The notes below the pieces were generated by a model. The model saw only the letters and a program-made list of their open reading frames with translations. It was not told the DNA's origin and did no database searches. From Terrimesophilobacter sp036833635 (lineage in GTDB: Bacteria; Actinomycetota; Actinomycetes; Actinomycetales; Microbacteriaceae): a DNA stretch of 24,371 nucleotides. Location: positions 1 to 24,371 of the forward strand of contig DAITPJ010000026.1 in assembly GCA_036833635.1 (NCBI GenBank), read 5' to 3'. Positions 14,805 through 21,525 of this stretch are shown in pieces (within the stretch, counting starts at the first letter, position 1; each line of letters opens with the position of its first letter). The translations under genes were made by a program, and so were the position numbers.

Positions 14805-15641
14805 ATGCCCAGCACCGTCGCCGACATCGCCGCCGCAGCGACCCGCCTCTGGCCGCTCGAGGGCGCCGAGTCGTGGGACGCGATCGGTCTCCTCGCGGGC
14901 GATCCTGCGACCGCGGTCGCCCACGTGCACCTCGCCGTCGACGCCGTCCCCGACACGGCGGACGAGGCGGTCGCGCTCGGCGCCGACATGCTCCTCGTCC
15001 ACCACCCGCTGCTCCTGCGCGGTGTCACGACCGTCGCGGAGACCCAGTTCAAGGGCTCTGTCGTCTCCCGGCTCATCCGGGCCGGCTGCGCCCTGTACTC
15101 CGCGCACACGAACGCGGATGTCGTGGAGACCGGCACGTCCGCCGTGCTCGCCGCGCGTCTCGGCCTTCTCGATGCGGTGCCCATCGTCCCGGTGCCCATC
15201 GTTCCCGGGGCCGGCGCTGCCGCGGGCGGCATCGGCCGGGTCGGCCGGCTCGCCGAGCCCACGACGCTTGGCCGGCTCGCGCGCACGCTGGCCGACCTGC
15301 TGCCGCCGACGGCATCCGGCATCCGGGCATCCGGCGAGTACGACGCGCCCGTGACGACGATCGCGCTCTGTGCCGGGGCAGGCGACAGCTACCTCGACGA
15401 GCCGGCCGTCCAGGCATCCGACGTGTACATCACGAGCGACCTGCGCCACCATCCGGCCTCGGCGTTCCGCGAGACTGCGAGGCTCACCGGCGGCCCGGCG
15501 CTCATCGACGTGTCGCACTGGGCGAGCGAGTGGCTGTGGCTGGACACGGCGGCCGACGAGCTTCGCGCCGCCCTGCCGGGTGTTACGGTGACGGTCAGCG
15601 AACTCCGCACCGACCCGTGGGATTTCGCGATCGTGCAGTAG
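14805..15641 (+). CDS. Nif3-like dinuclear metal centre protein (YbgI / GTP cyclohydrolase 1 type 2 homolog)
   Basis: This 278-aa cytosolic protein belongs to the NIF3/DUF34 family, which binds two metal ions; its physiological role is not settled. The metal-binding LLVHHPLLLRG (HH near residues 67-68) and the later YITSDLRHHPASAF and DVSHWASEW (His-rich C-terminal half) are the conserved blocks. I took the ATG at 14805 because the upstream part of the open frame overlaps the permease and because MPSTVADIAAAATRLWPLEGAESWDAIGLL is the standard start. It precedes the coiled-coil protein by 47 bp and RNase H, the same order as Rv2230c-Rv2229c-Rv2228c in M. tuberculosis. Confidence 0.92.
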   Translation: MPSTVADIAAAATRLWPLEGAESWDAIGLLAGDPATAVAHVHLAVDAVPDTADEAVALGADMLLVHHPLLLRGVTTVAETQFKGSVVSRLIRAGCALYSAHTNADVVETGTSAVLAARLGLLDAVPIVPVPIVPGAGAAAGGIGRVGRLAEPTTLGRLARTLADLLPPTASGIRASGEYDAPVTTIALCAGAGDSYLDEPAVQASDVYITSDLRHHPASAFRETARLTGGPALIDVSHWASEWLWLDTAADELRAALPGVTVTVSELRTDPWDFAIVQ

Positions 15642-15688
15642 AGCAGCCCACGAGAACAGCAGAGCGACAGAGAGTTGGTTCCCCCGCA

Positions 15689-16429
15689 ATGCCGCTGAAA
15701 GCAAGTCCAGAGGATCAGGCGATCCTCCTCGAACTTCAGGCGATCGACACGAGACTGCAGCAGCTCGCCCACAGGGCGAACTCGCTTCCCGAGCTTGCGA
15801 CGATCGCCTCCCTCAGCGCCGAAGCCGAGGAAGCACGCCTCGCGGGTGTGACCGACAGCGGGGCGCTGGAGGATGCCAAGGCCGAGCTCAAGAGGGTCGA
15901 ATCGGATGTCGAGGTCGTCGAGGCGCGCATCCGGCGCGACACCGAGCGGCTCGAGACGACCTCCTCCGTCAAGGACGTCGCGGGACTCGAGGCGGAGCTC
16001 GGGTCGTTGCGCAAACGCCAGTCGGACCTCGAGGACATCCAGCTCGCGGTCATGGAGCGCATCGAGGAGCTCGAGGCCGCATCGGGTACGACGAACGCGG
16101 GGCATGACGACCTGCTGGCAAGGCTCGCCGAGGCGGAGTCCGCCCGGGATGCGGCCCTCGCGACGATCGAGGGCGAGCGCACGCACGCCGTCGCGAACCG
16201 GTCGGTCATCGTCGGAAAGCTGCCGGAGGAGCTCATCGCCCTCTACGAGCGCCAGCGTGAGCGCTACGGCACCGGGGCGTCGCTCCTGCAGGGCGGCGTT
16301 TCGAGCGCGAGTGGCGTGAGGCTCAACGAGAGCGACATGGCCGCGATCCGGGCTGCAGCACCGGATGACGTCGTGCTGTGCCCGGACAGCAACGCGATCC
16401 TCGTCCGCACGGCCGAGTCGGGGCTCTGA
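15689..16429 (+). CDS. Coiled-coil 'C4-type zinc ribbon' family protein lacking the zinc cysteines
   Basis: This 246-aa protein resembles Rv2229c-type proteins. Residues 1 to about 165 form a long charged coiled coil (for example AKAELKRVESDVEVVEARIRRDTERLETTSSVKDVAGLEAELGSL, shown here in part). Homologs end in a zinc ribbon with two CxxC pairs. Here that region reads GGVSSASGVRLNESDMAAIRAAAPDDVVLCPDSNAILVRTAESGL, keeping the flanking residues but only one Cys, so zinc cannot be bound in the usual way. The function is unknown. The stop codon overlaps the RNase H start (TGATG), so the two are probably translationally coupled. Confidence 0.85.
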   Translation: MPLKASPEDQAILLELQAIDTRLQQLAHRANSLPELATIASLSAEAEEARLAGVTDSGALEDAKAELKRVESDVEVVEARIRRDTERLETTSSVKDVAGLEAELGSLRKRQSDLEDIQLAVMERIEELEAASGTTNAGHDDLLARLAEAESARDAALATIEGERTHAVANRSVIVGKLPEELIALYERQRERYGTGASLLQGGVSSASGVRLNESDMAAIRAAAPDDVVLCPDSNAILVRTAESGL

Positions 16430-16848
16430 TGGCGCGGCTTCTGATCATCGAGACCGACGGCGGGTCCCGCGGCAACCCGGGCCACGCGGGGAGCGGCTCG
16501 ATCGTGATCGACGCGGCGACCGGCGAGGTGCTCGCCGAGGTCGGCCGCTATCTCGGAGTCGTTTCCAACAACGTCGCGGAGTACACCGGGCTCATCGAGG
16601 GCGTGCGACGCGCGCTCGCGATCGACCCGGATGCCGAGCTGCACATTCGCATGGACTCCAAGCTCGTCGTCGAGCAGATGTCCGGCCGGTGGAAGATCAA
16701 GCACCCCGACATGGCCGAGCTCGCCGCCATCGCACGGCAGCTGCTCACCGGGACCCCCGTGCGCTTCGAGTGGATCCCGCGCCTGCAGAACTCCCGCGCT
16801 GACGCCGCTGCCAACCGCGCCATGGACCTCCGCGCCGACTTCGGCTAG
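16429..16848 (+). CDS. rnhA: Ribonuclease HI-type protein
   Basis: This 139-aa RNase H domain would cut the RNA strand of RNA-DNA hybrids. The catalytic acidic residues are visible: Asp10 (ETDGGSRGNPG), Glu near 48 (NNVAEYTGL), Asp near 70 (RMDSKLVVEQM) and Asp near 125 (NSRADAAANRA). The basic WKIKHPDM segment is part of substrate contact. The M. tuberculosis homolog Rv2228c is fused to a phosphatase domain; here the protein stops after the RNase H fold. Its ATG overlaps the previous stop. A strong palindrome follows 14 bp after the stop. Confidence 0.93.
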   Translation: MARLLIIETDGGSRGNPGHAGSGSIVIDAATGEVLAEVGRYLGVVSNNVAEYTGLIEGVRRALAIDPDAELHIRMDSKLVVEQMSGRWKIKHPDMAELAAIARQLLTGTPVRFEWIPRLQNSRADAAANRAMDLRADFG

Positions 16849-16861
16849 AGCCGTTCCTTAA

Positions 16862-16933
16862 GATTTTGGTTGGATAGTTCGGATGCGGCGGCTCCGTTTA
16901 CCGCCAGAGCATTCGAACTATCCAACCAAAATC
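16862..16933. repeat. Long near-perfect palindrome between rnhA and rnpB
   Basis: ATTTTGGTTGGATAGTTCG (16863-16881) and its exact complement (16914-16932) form a 19-bp perfect stem, extended by one outer pair and five inner pairs (one G-U), then a 3-nt bulge and GGCGG/CCGCC, with a 9-nt loop. The arms are AT-rich compared with the surroundings. It could be the terminator of the rnhA transcript. Its right arm covers the -35 area of the rnpB promoter, so an operator or an insertion remnant (MITE-like) is also possible. Confidence 0.85.
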
Positions 16934-16941
16934 CACCCCGG

Positions 16942-16947
16942 TAGACT
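16942..16947 (+). promoter_or_regulatory. -10 box of rnpB
   Basis: TAGACT at 16942-16947 ends 6 nt before the predicted RNase P RNA 5' end at 16954, as expected for a transcription start there. The matching -35 position (about 16919-16924) falls in the right arm of the palindrome. Confidence 0.6.
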
Positions 16948-16953
16948 CGACGA

Positions 16954-17335
16954 GAATGGGTCGGCAAGACGGCCGCGTCATCCCAGCATCCGAAAGGGCG
17001 CTGCGGATGCCGAGGAACGTCCGGGCTCCACAGGGCAGGGCGGTGGGTAACACCCACCCGGAGCAATCCGCGAGAAAGTGCAACAGAAAGCAGACCGCCG
17101 CAGGCGCAAGCCGGCGGTAAGGGTGAAACGGTGGTGTAAGAGACCACCAGCGGCCCGAGCGATCGGGCCGGCTGGGTAAACCTCGTCCGGAGCAAGGTCA
17201 ACAGGGAACGCTGAGGCTGCCCGCCGAGTTCCCGGGTGGACTGCTAGAGGGCTGCGGCAACGTAGTCCCGAGAGAGATGGCCGTCGAAGGTGCTAACGCA
17301 CCGGAACAGAACCCGGCGTATCAGCCGGCCCATTC
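16954..17335 (+). ncRNA. rnpB: RNase P RNA (bacterial class A)
   Basis: This is the catalytic RNA that removes tRNA 5' leaders. Conserved blocks are present in order: the 5' core GAGGAACGTCCGGGCTCC near 17020 (one base off the common GAGGAAAGTCCGGGCTCC), GGGCAGGGCGGTGGGTAAC, AGAAAGTGCAACAGAAAGCA, GGTAAGGGTGAAACGGTGG, GTAAGAGACCACCAGCG, GGGTAAACCTCGTCCGGAGC, CCGAGTTCCCGGGTG and finally GAACAGAACCCGGCGTATC near 17304. The ends were set by helix P1: GAATGGGTCGGC at 16954-16965 pairs with GCCGGCCCATTC at 17324-17335 (one G-U). The mature 3' end may extend a few bases. Length of about 382 nt is normal for actinobacteria. It converges on ppgK, whose stop is 10 bp away. Confidence 0.96.
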
Positions 17336-17344
17336 ACACCCCCC

Positions 17345-18091
17345 TCAGCCCGCGGCGAGCGCCGCCGCCCCGATGATCCCGGCGTTGTTGCGCAGCGCCG
17401 CGGGGATGATGGGCGTGCGCAGGTCGAGCAGCGGCAGGAACTCGTCCGCGCTCTTCGACACCCCGCCGCCGACGAGGATGAGGTCGGGGGAGAACAGCAG
17501 TTCGAGGTGCTCGTAGTAGCGCTGGAGCCGCTTCGCCCACTGCTTCCAGCTCAGGTCCTCCTTCTCCTTGGCCGAGGTCGAGGCCAGGTGCTCCGCATCC
17601 TGGCCTTCGAGCTGGAGGTGGCCGAGCTCCGAGTTCGGGATGAGCTCGCCGTTGAAGAGCATCGCGCTGCCGATGCCCGTGCCGAGCGTCGTGAGGATCG
17701 TGAGCCCCTTCGCGCCGACCGCCGCACCGTAGCGCGCCTCGGCGATGCCCGCGGCATCCGCGTCGTTGACGAAATGGATGTCCCGCCCGAGCTTCTGCTC
17801 GAAGAGGGCTTCCGCCTCGAGGCCGATCCACTTCTTCGAGACGTTCGCGGCCGACATCGTGCGACCGCCGAGCACGATCGCCGGAAAGCACACGCCGACG
17901 TGCGCGTCGGCGCCGATGTCCCCGATCTCGTCGAAGAGGGCTAGCACGGTGTCGAGGATGTCGTCGGGCTTGCCGCCCTCGGGGGTTGGGAGCTTCATGC
18001 GGTCGGTGAGCAGCTCCCCGGTGGCGACGTCGACGATCGCCCCCTTGATGCCGGTGCCTCCGATGTCGATGCCGACGGCCGTGGTGGTCAT
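17345..18091 (-). CDS. ppgK: Polyphosphate glucokinase
   Basis: This 248-aa ROK-type kinase phosphorylates glucose using polyphosphate (and often ATP). It carries the phosphate loop DIGGTGIKGAIVD near residue 9, the catalytic FVNDADAAGIAEA region near 107 (Asp), the second phosphate motif LTTLGTGIGSAMLFNGELIPNSELGHL in part, and the late VGGGVSKSADEF motif. The KEKEDLSWKQWAKRLQRYYEHLELLFSPDLI segment is characteristic of PpgK as opposed to general ROK glucokinases. Actinobacteria commonly use this enzyme. The ATG at 18091 overlaps the map stop by 4 bp, so the two are one transcript (map first). Substrate preference is inferred from family. Confidence 0.92.
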   Translation of the reverse strand: MTTTAVGIDIGGTGIKGAIVDVATGELLTDRMKLPTPEGGKPDDILDTVLALFDEIGDIGADAHVGVCFPAIVLGGRTMSAANVSKKWIGLEAEALFEQKLGRDIHFVNDADAAGIAEARYGAAVGAKGLTILTTLGTGIGSAMLFNGELIPNSELGHLQLEGQDAEHLASTSAKEKEDLSWKQWAKRLQRYYEHLELLFSPDLILVGGGVSKSADEFLPLLDLRTPIIPAALRNNAGIIGAAALAAG

Positions 18092-18969
18092 GCGGCGTCC
18101 TTTCCGCTGGGTGCCTGTGTCAGGATCTCGGTTCCGCTCTCCCTGACGACGATCGTGTGCTCGAACTGCGCGGTCATGCTCTTGTCCTTCGTGGTCACGG
18201 TCCAGTCGTCGTCCCACAGGTCCCAGTCGGCGTCACCGAGCGTGAGCATGGGCTCGATCGTGAACACCATGCCGTGCTCGATCGTGTCGGTGAACTGAGG
18301 GGAGTCGTAGTGCGGGATGACAAGCCCCGAGTGGAACGCCTCGCCGACCCCATGCCCGGTGAAGTCCCGCACGACACCGTAGCCGAACCTCCGCGCGTAG
18401 GACTCGATCGCGCGGCCGATGACGTTGACCTTGCGCCCGACGGCGGCCGCCCGGATGCCGCGCCGCAGGGCCTCCTGGGTCCTCTCGACGAGCGCGGCGA
18501 CATCCGGGGCCACGGCGCCGACGAGGAACGTGCGGTTCGTGTCGCCGTGCATGCCGTCCTTGTAGGCGGTCACGTCGATGTTGACGATGTCGCCCTCCTG
18601 CAGAACGGTGTCGTCGGGGATGCCGTGGCAGACGACCTCGTTGACCGAGGTGCACATCGACTTGGGGAAGCCGCGGTAGCCGAGCGTCGACGGGTACGCG
18701 CCGTGGGCGACGAGGAGCTCGTGGCCGATGCGGTCGAGCTCGTCGGTCGTGACGCCGGGCCGGATGGCCTCGCCGACCGCGTCGATGGCGAGCGCCGCGA
18801 TGCGCCCGGCCTTCCGGATGCGGTCGATCGCCTCCTCCGAGTAGACGTCGACGCCGGAGAGGGTCGGCTCGGCCTTGCCGACATACTCGGGGCGGGGGAT
18901 CGAGGCCGGCACCTGGCGGGGAGGTGAGAGTCGTCCGGGAACGAGGTGACCGTCGCTATCCCTGGGCAT
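18088..18969 (-). CDS. map: Type I methionine aminopeptidase
   Basis: This 293-aa enzyme removes the initiator methionine. The five metal ligands are all visible: Asp132, Asp143, His206, Glu239 and Glu270; His115 (VVCHGIP) is the substrate-contacting histidine. A proline-rich N-terminal extension of about 40 residues (LSPPRQVPASIPRP) precedes the catalytic fold, as in the longer MetAP of M. tuberculosis (MapB type), where it may help ribosome docking. The ATG at 18969 stands 7 nt after a good -10 and has no ribosome site, so the message is likely leaderless. ppgK follows with a 4-bp overlap. Confidence 0.96.
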   Translation of the reverse strand: MPRDSDGHLVPGRLSPPRQVPASIPRPEYVGKAEPTLSGVDVYSEEAIDRIRKAGRIAALAIDAVGEAIRPGVTTDELDRIGHELLVAHGAYPSTLGYRGFPKSMCTSVNEVVCHGIPDDTVLQEGDIVNIDVTAYKDGMHGDTNRTFLVGAVAPDVAALVERTQEALRRGIRAAAVGRKVNVIGRAIESYARRFGYGVVRDFTGHGVGEAFHSGLVIPHYDSPQFTDTIEHGMVFTIEPMLTLGDADWDLWDDDWTVTTKDKSMTAQFEHTIVVRESGTEILTQAPSGKDAA

Positions 18970-18982
18970 AGGATCGATTTTA
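18946..18982. promoter_or_regulatory. Face-to-face promoters for map (-) and the small protein gene (+)
   Basis: On the minus strand TAAAAT (18982 to 18977) is followed by 7 nt and the map ATG, a leaderless arrangement. On the plus strand GTGACC (18946-18951), a 17-bp spacer and TAGGAT (18969-18974) form a promoter that would start near 18981 and drive the gene at 19002. The plus -10 overlaps the map start codon, so the two transcription starts are within a few bases and should interfere. Confidence 0.5.
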
Positions 18983-19001
18983 GGCTGCCGAGGAGGTACC
19001 G

Positions 19002-19175
19002 ATGACCGAGTGGTGGTTCAACACGAAGACGCAGGAGGTCGAGGAGGGGCCGCAGTCCCTGGCATTCGACCGAGTCGGCCCGTTCGACTCGCCCGAGGAG
19101 GCCTCCCGCGCCAACGAGATCATCGCCGAGCGCGCCCGCCGCTGGGCCGAAGAGGACGCTGCCGAGGACGACTGA
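19002..19175 (+). CDS. Small conserved actinobacterial SPOR-like protein
   Basis: This is a 57-aa open frame, MTEWWFNTKTQEVEEGPQSL..., with a strong ribosome site AGGAGG at 18991-18996, 5 nt before the ATG. The pattern WFNTKTQEVEEG...RVGPFDSPEEASRANEIIAERARRWAEED is what I recall from small 'SPOR domain-containing' or unannotated proteins next to map/panB/gdh in actinobacteria. It is acidic, with no membrane segment. The function is unknown. It is short and easily missed. It is divergent from map and convergent with gdhA (9 bp between stops). Confidence 0.8.
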   Translation: MTEWWFNTKTQEVEEGPQSLAFDRVGPFDSPEEASRANEIIAERARRWAEEDAAEDD

Positions 19176-19184
19176 ACGCCGCTC

Positions 19185-20534
19185 TCACACGAGCCCCTGG
19201 GCAAGCATGGCGTCGGCCACGCGCACGAAGGCGGCGGCATTGGCGCCCACGACGTAGTCGCCCGGATGCCCGTAGCGCTCGGCCGCCTCAAAGGACGCCG
19301 CGTGGATGTCGGCCATGATGGCACGCAGGCGCACCTCGCTGTCGGCGAAGCTCCAGCGCTCGCGCGCGGCGTTCTGGGCCATCTCGAGTGCTGAGGTCGC
19401 CACACCGCCGGCGTTTGCGGCCTTGCCGGGCGCGAACAGCACACCGGCCTCTTGGAAGACCTCGACGGCATCCGGAGTGCTCGGCATGTTGGCGCCCTCC
19501 GCGACCGCGATGACGCCGCCGCGGACGAGTGCTGCGGCGTCGTCCGAGCCGAGCTCGTTCTGCGTCGCCGCGGGGATTGCGAGCTGCCCCGGAACCTCCC
19601 AGACACGGCCCGAACTCACGAAGCGGGAACCGGGGCGACGTGCGGCATAGGCCGAAATCCGCTCGCGCCCTGATTCCTTGAGCTCCTTGAGCAGCTCGAG
19701 GTCGATGCCCGCCTCGTCGACGATGAAGCCGGAGGAATCCGAGGCGGTGATGGGTTTCGCGCCGAGCTGCTGCAGCTTCTCGATCGCGTAGATCGCGACG
19801 TTGCCGGATCCTGAGACGATCGCGGTCTTGCCCGCGACGCTGTCGCCACGGACGGCGAGCATCTCCTGGAGGAAGAATACCGCCCCGTATCCGGTCGCTT
19901 CGGTGCGCACCTGCGCGCCGCCCCAGCCGACGCCCTTTCCGGTGAGCACGCCGGACTCGTGGCGGCCCGTGATCCGGCGGTACTGGCCGAAGAGGTAGCC
20001 GATCTCGCGGGCGCCGACGCCGATGTCGCCCGCCGGCACGTCCGTGTCCGCGCCGATGTGTCGGGCGAGCTCCGTCATGAAGGACTGGCAGAACCGCATG
20101 ATCTCGGCATCGGATTTCTGGTGCGGGTCGAAGTCGCTTCCGCCCTTCGCGCCGCCGAGCCCCTGCCCGGTGAGGGCGTTCTTGAAGGTCTGCTCGAAGC
20201 CGAGGAACTTCATGATGCTCAGGTTCACGCTCGGGTGGAAGCGCAGGCCGCCCTTGTACGGCCCGAGCGCCGAGTTGAACTGCACGCGAAAGCCCCGGTT
20301 GACCCGGATCGTGCCGGCGTCATCGACCCAGGGCACCCGGAACATGACCTGGCGCTCCGGTTCGACGAGGCGGTCGAGGATGCCGCACTCGACGAACTCC
20401 GGATGCTGCGCGATGACCGGCGCGATCGACTCGAGCACCTCGCTCAGCGCCTGGTGGAACTCCGGTTCGCCCGGATTGCGGGAGACGGCGGTGGCGAAGG
20501 TCTCGCTGATGATGGACGACGTAGACGGCTGCAT
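19185..20534 (-). CDS. gdhA: NADP-specific glutamate dehydrogenase
   Basis: This 449-aa enzyme aminates 2-oxoglutarate to glutamate. It shows the hexameric small-subunit GDH pattern: FNSALGPYKGGLRFHPSVN near residue 86, catalytic Lys130 in GGAKGGSDFDP, the nucleotide-binding GSGNVAIYAIEKLQQLG, and AEGANMPSTPDAVEVF. Length matches the E. coli-type enzyme (447). The ATG at 20534 has AAAGGG upstream; an upstream in-frame extension to 20636 overlaps the hairpin pair and is not credible. It lies downstream of panB in the same direction after 98 bp containing two tandem hairpins, so it probably has its own promoter, which I could not identify. Confidence 0.96.
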   Translation of the reverse strand: MQPSTSSIISETFATAVSRNPGEPEFHQALSEVLESIAPVIAQHPEFVECGILDRLVEPERQVMFRVPWVDDAGTIRVNRGFRVQFNSALGPYKGGLRFHPSVNLSIMKFLGFEQTFKNALTGQGLGGAKGGSDFDPHQKSDAEIMRFCQSFMTELARHIGADTDVPAGDIGVGAREIGYLFGQYRRITGRHESGVLTGKGVGWGGAQVRTEATGYGAVFFLQEMLAVRGDSVAGKTAIVSGSGNVAIYAIEKLQQLGAKPITASDSSGFIVDEAGIDLELLKELKESGRERISAYAARRPGSRFVSSGRVWEVPGQLAIPAATQNELGSDDAAALVRGGVIAVAEGANMPSTPDAVEVFQEAGVLFAPGKAANAGGVATSALEMAQNAARERWSFADSEVRLRAIMADIHAASFEAAERYGHPGDYVVGANAAAFVRVADAMLAQGLV

Positions 20535-20575
20535 GGAGCCCTTTCGATCGAAGCGTGTTGGGCGCACAGGCCGGT

Positions 20576-20619
20576 CGCGCCGGTGGGCGCGCTGTGACAT
20601 GGCCGCGCCGGTGGGCGCG
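20576..20619 (-). repeat. Two identical tandem hairpins between panB and gdhA
   Basis: CGCGCCGGTGGGCGCG occurs at 20576-20591 and again at 20604-20619, 28 bp apart. Each copy is a perfect 6-bp stem with a tetraloop (GGTG, or CACC on the transcribed strand). They may be a tandem terminator for panB, or a paired protein-binding or attenuator site for gdhA. No T-run follows. Confidence 0.75.
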
Positions 20620-20632
20620 AGCGGCATCCGGT

Positions 20633-21466
20633 TCACTCGTAGTTGTGCTCAGGAGCCGGGTAGGCCCCGTTCGCGACATCCGCTCGATAGGTGTTGACGG
20701 CATCCGTGAGAACGCCGGCGAGGTTTGCGTACTGTTTGACGAACTTGGGAATCCGGCCGGTCGTGAAACCCGCCCAGTCCGTCCAGACGAGGAGCTGGCC
20801 GTCGACATCCGGACCGGCTCCGACGCCGATCGTCGGAATACGCAGTTCGCGCGTCACCTGTGCGGCGGAGACCGCGGGTACCATCTCGAGCACCACGGCG
20901 AAGGCACCGGCATCCTCGACGGCGTGCGCATCGGCGAGGAGCTGATCGAGCCCTTCGCCTCGTCCTTGAATCATATGCCCACCGAGTCCATGCTCACTCT
21001 GAGGGGTGAACCCGATGTGGGCCATGACCGGGATGCCGGCCGAGACGATGCGGCGGATCTGCTCTGCGCTGCGCTGTCCGCCCTCGAGCTTGACGGCGTG
21101 CGCGTGCGTCTCCTTCATGAACCGGAACGCGGTGTGCAGGGCTTCCTCCGGGCTGCTCTCGTAGGAGCCGAAGGGCATGTCGGCCACGACGAAGGCGCGC
21201 GTCACGGCCCCCGCGACCGCGCGCGTGAGCGGGATGAGCTCATCGACCGTGACCGGGAGCGTCGTATCGAAGCCGAGCACGTTGTTGCCCGCAGAGTCGC
21301 CGACGAGAAGGAAGTCGATGCCCGCCTTGTCGAAGATCATGGCGCTCAGCTGGTCGTAGCTCGTGAGCCCGGTGATCTTGATCCCGTTCTCCTTCGCAGA
21401 CTGGAAGTGCCTCGTCCGCACCTTCTTGAGGTTCGCCTGCGCCGCCACCGCTGCTGGATCGGTCAT
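20633..21466 (-). CDS. panB: 3-methyl-2-oxobutanoate hydroxymethyltransferase
   Basis: This 277-aa enzyme makes ketopantoate, the first step to pantothenate and so to CoA and the acyl carrier arm. It shows the metal and substrate motifs LVGDSAGNNVLGFDTTLPVTVDE near residue 54, VADMPFGSYESSPEEAL near 96, KLEGGQ, VMAHIGFTPQS, the catalytic glutamate in VLEMVP, and the C-terminal IPTIGVGAGPDVDGQLLVWTDW. Length is normal. The ATG at 21466 lies 6 nt after a TAGACT -10 and has no ribosome site, suggesting a leaderless mRNA. It is divergent from glnA2 with 59 bp between start codons. Confidence 0.96.
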   Translation of the reverse strand: MTDPAAVAAQANLKKVRTRHFQSAKENGIKITGLTSYDQLSAMIFDKAGIDFLLVGDSAGNNVLGFDTTLPVTVDELIPLTRAVAGAVTRAFVVADMPFGSYESSPEEALHTAFRFMKETHAHAVKLEGGQRSAEQIRRIVSAGIPVMAHIGFTPQSEHGLGGHMIQGRGEGLDQLLADAHAVEDAGAFAVVLEMVPAVSAAQVTRELRIPTIGVGAGPDVDGQLLVWTDWAGFTTGRIPKFVKQYANLAGVLTDAVNTYRADVANGAYPAPEHNYE

Positions 21467-21472
21467 GGAGCG

Positions 21473-21478
21473 AGTCTA
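21473..21478 (-). promoter_or_regulatory. -10 box 6 nt before panB (leaderless candidate)
   Basis: TAGACT, read from 21478 to 21473, is the same hexamer as the rnpB -10 and is followed by CGCTCC and the panB ATG. The -35 area is not recognisable. glnA2 on the other strand may use TAGCCT (21484-21489) or GATAGT (21490-21495); neither is convincing. Confidence 0.5.
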
Positions 21479-21525
21479 GCCACTAGCCTGATAGTCGGAC
21501 CGTCGAGCCGGCAGAAGAGGAGCTC

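Noticed and set aside
15312..15333. The triple GCATCCG as a microsatellite
   Set aside because: The units are irregularly spaced (7 and 8 bp) and encode a normal part of the Nif3-like protein, so I treat it as part of the dispersed motif.
14801..15688. In-frame upstream extension of the coiled-coil protein to 14801
   Set aside because: The extension is the out-of-frame reading of the Nif3-like gene and is Arg-rich. The ATG at 15689 gives the family start MPLKASPEDQAILLELQAID.
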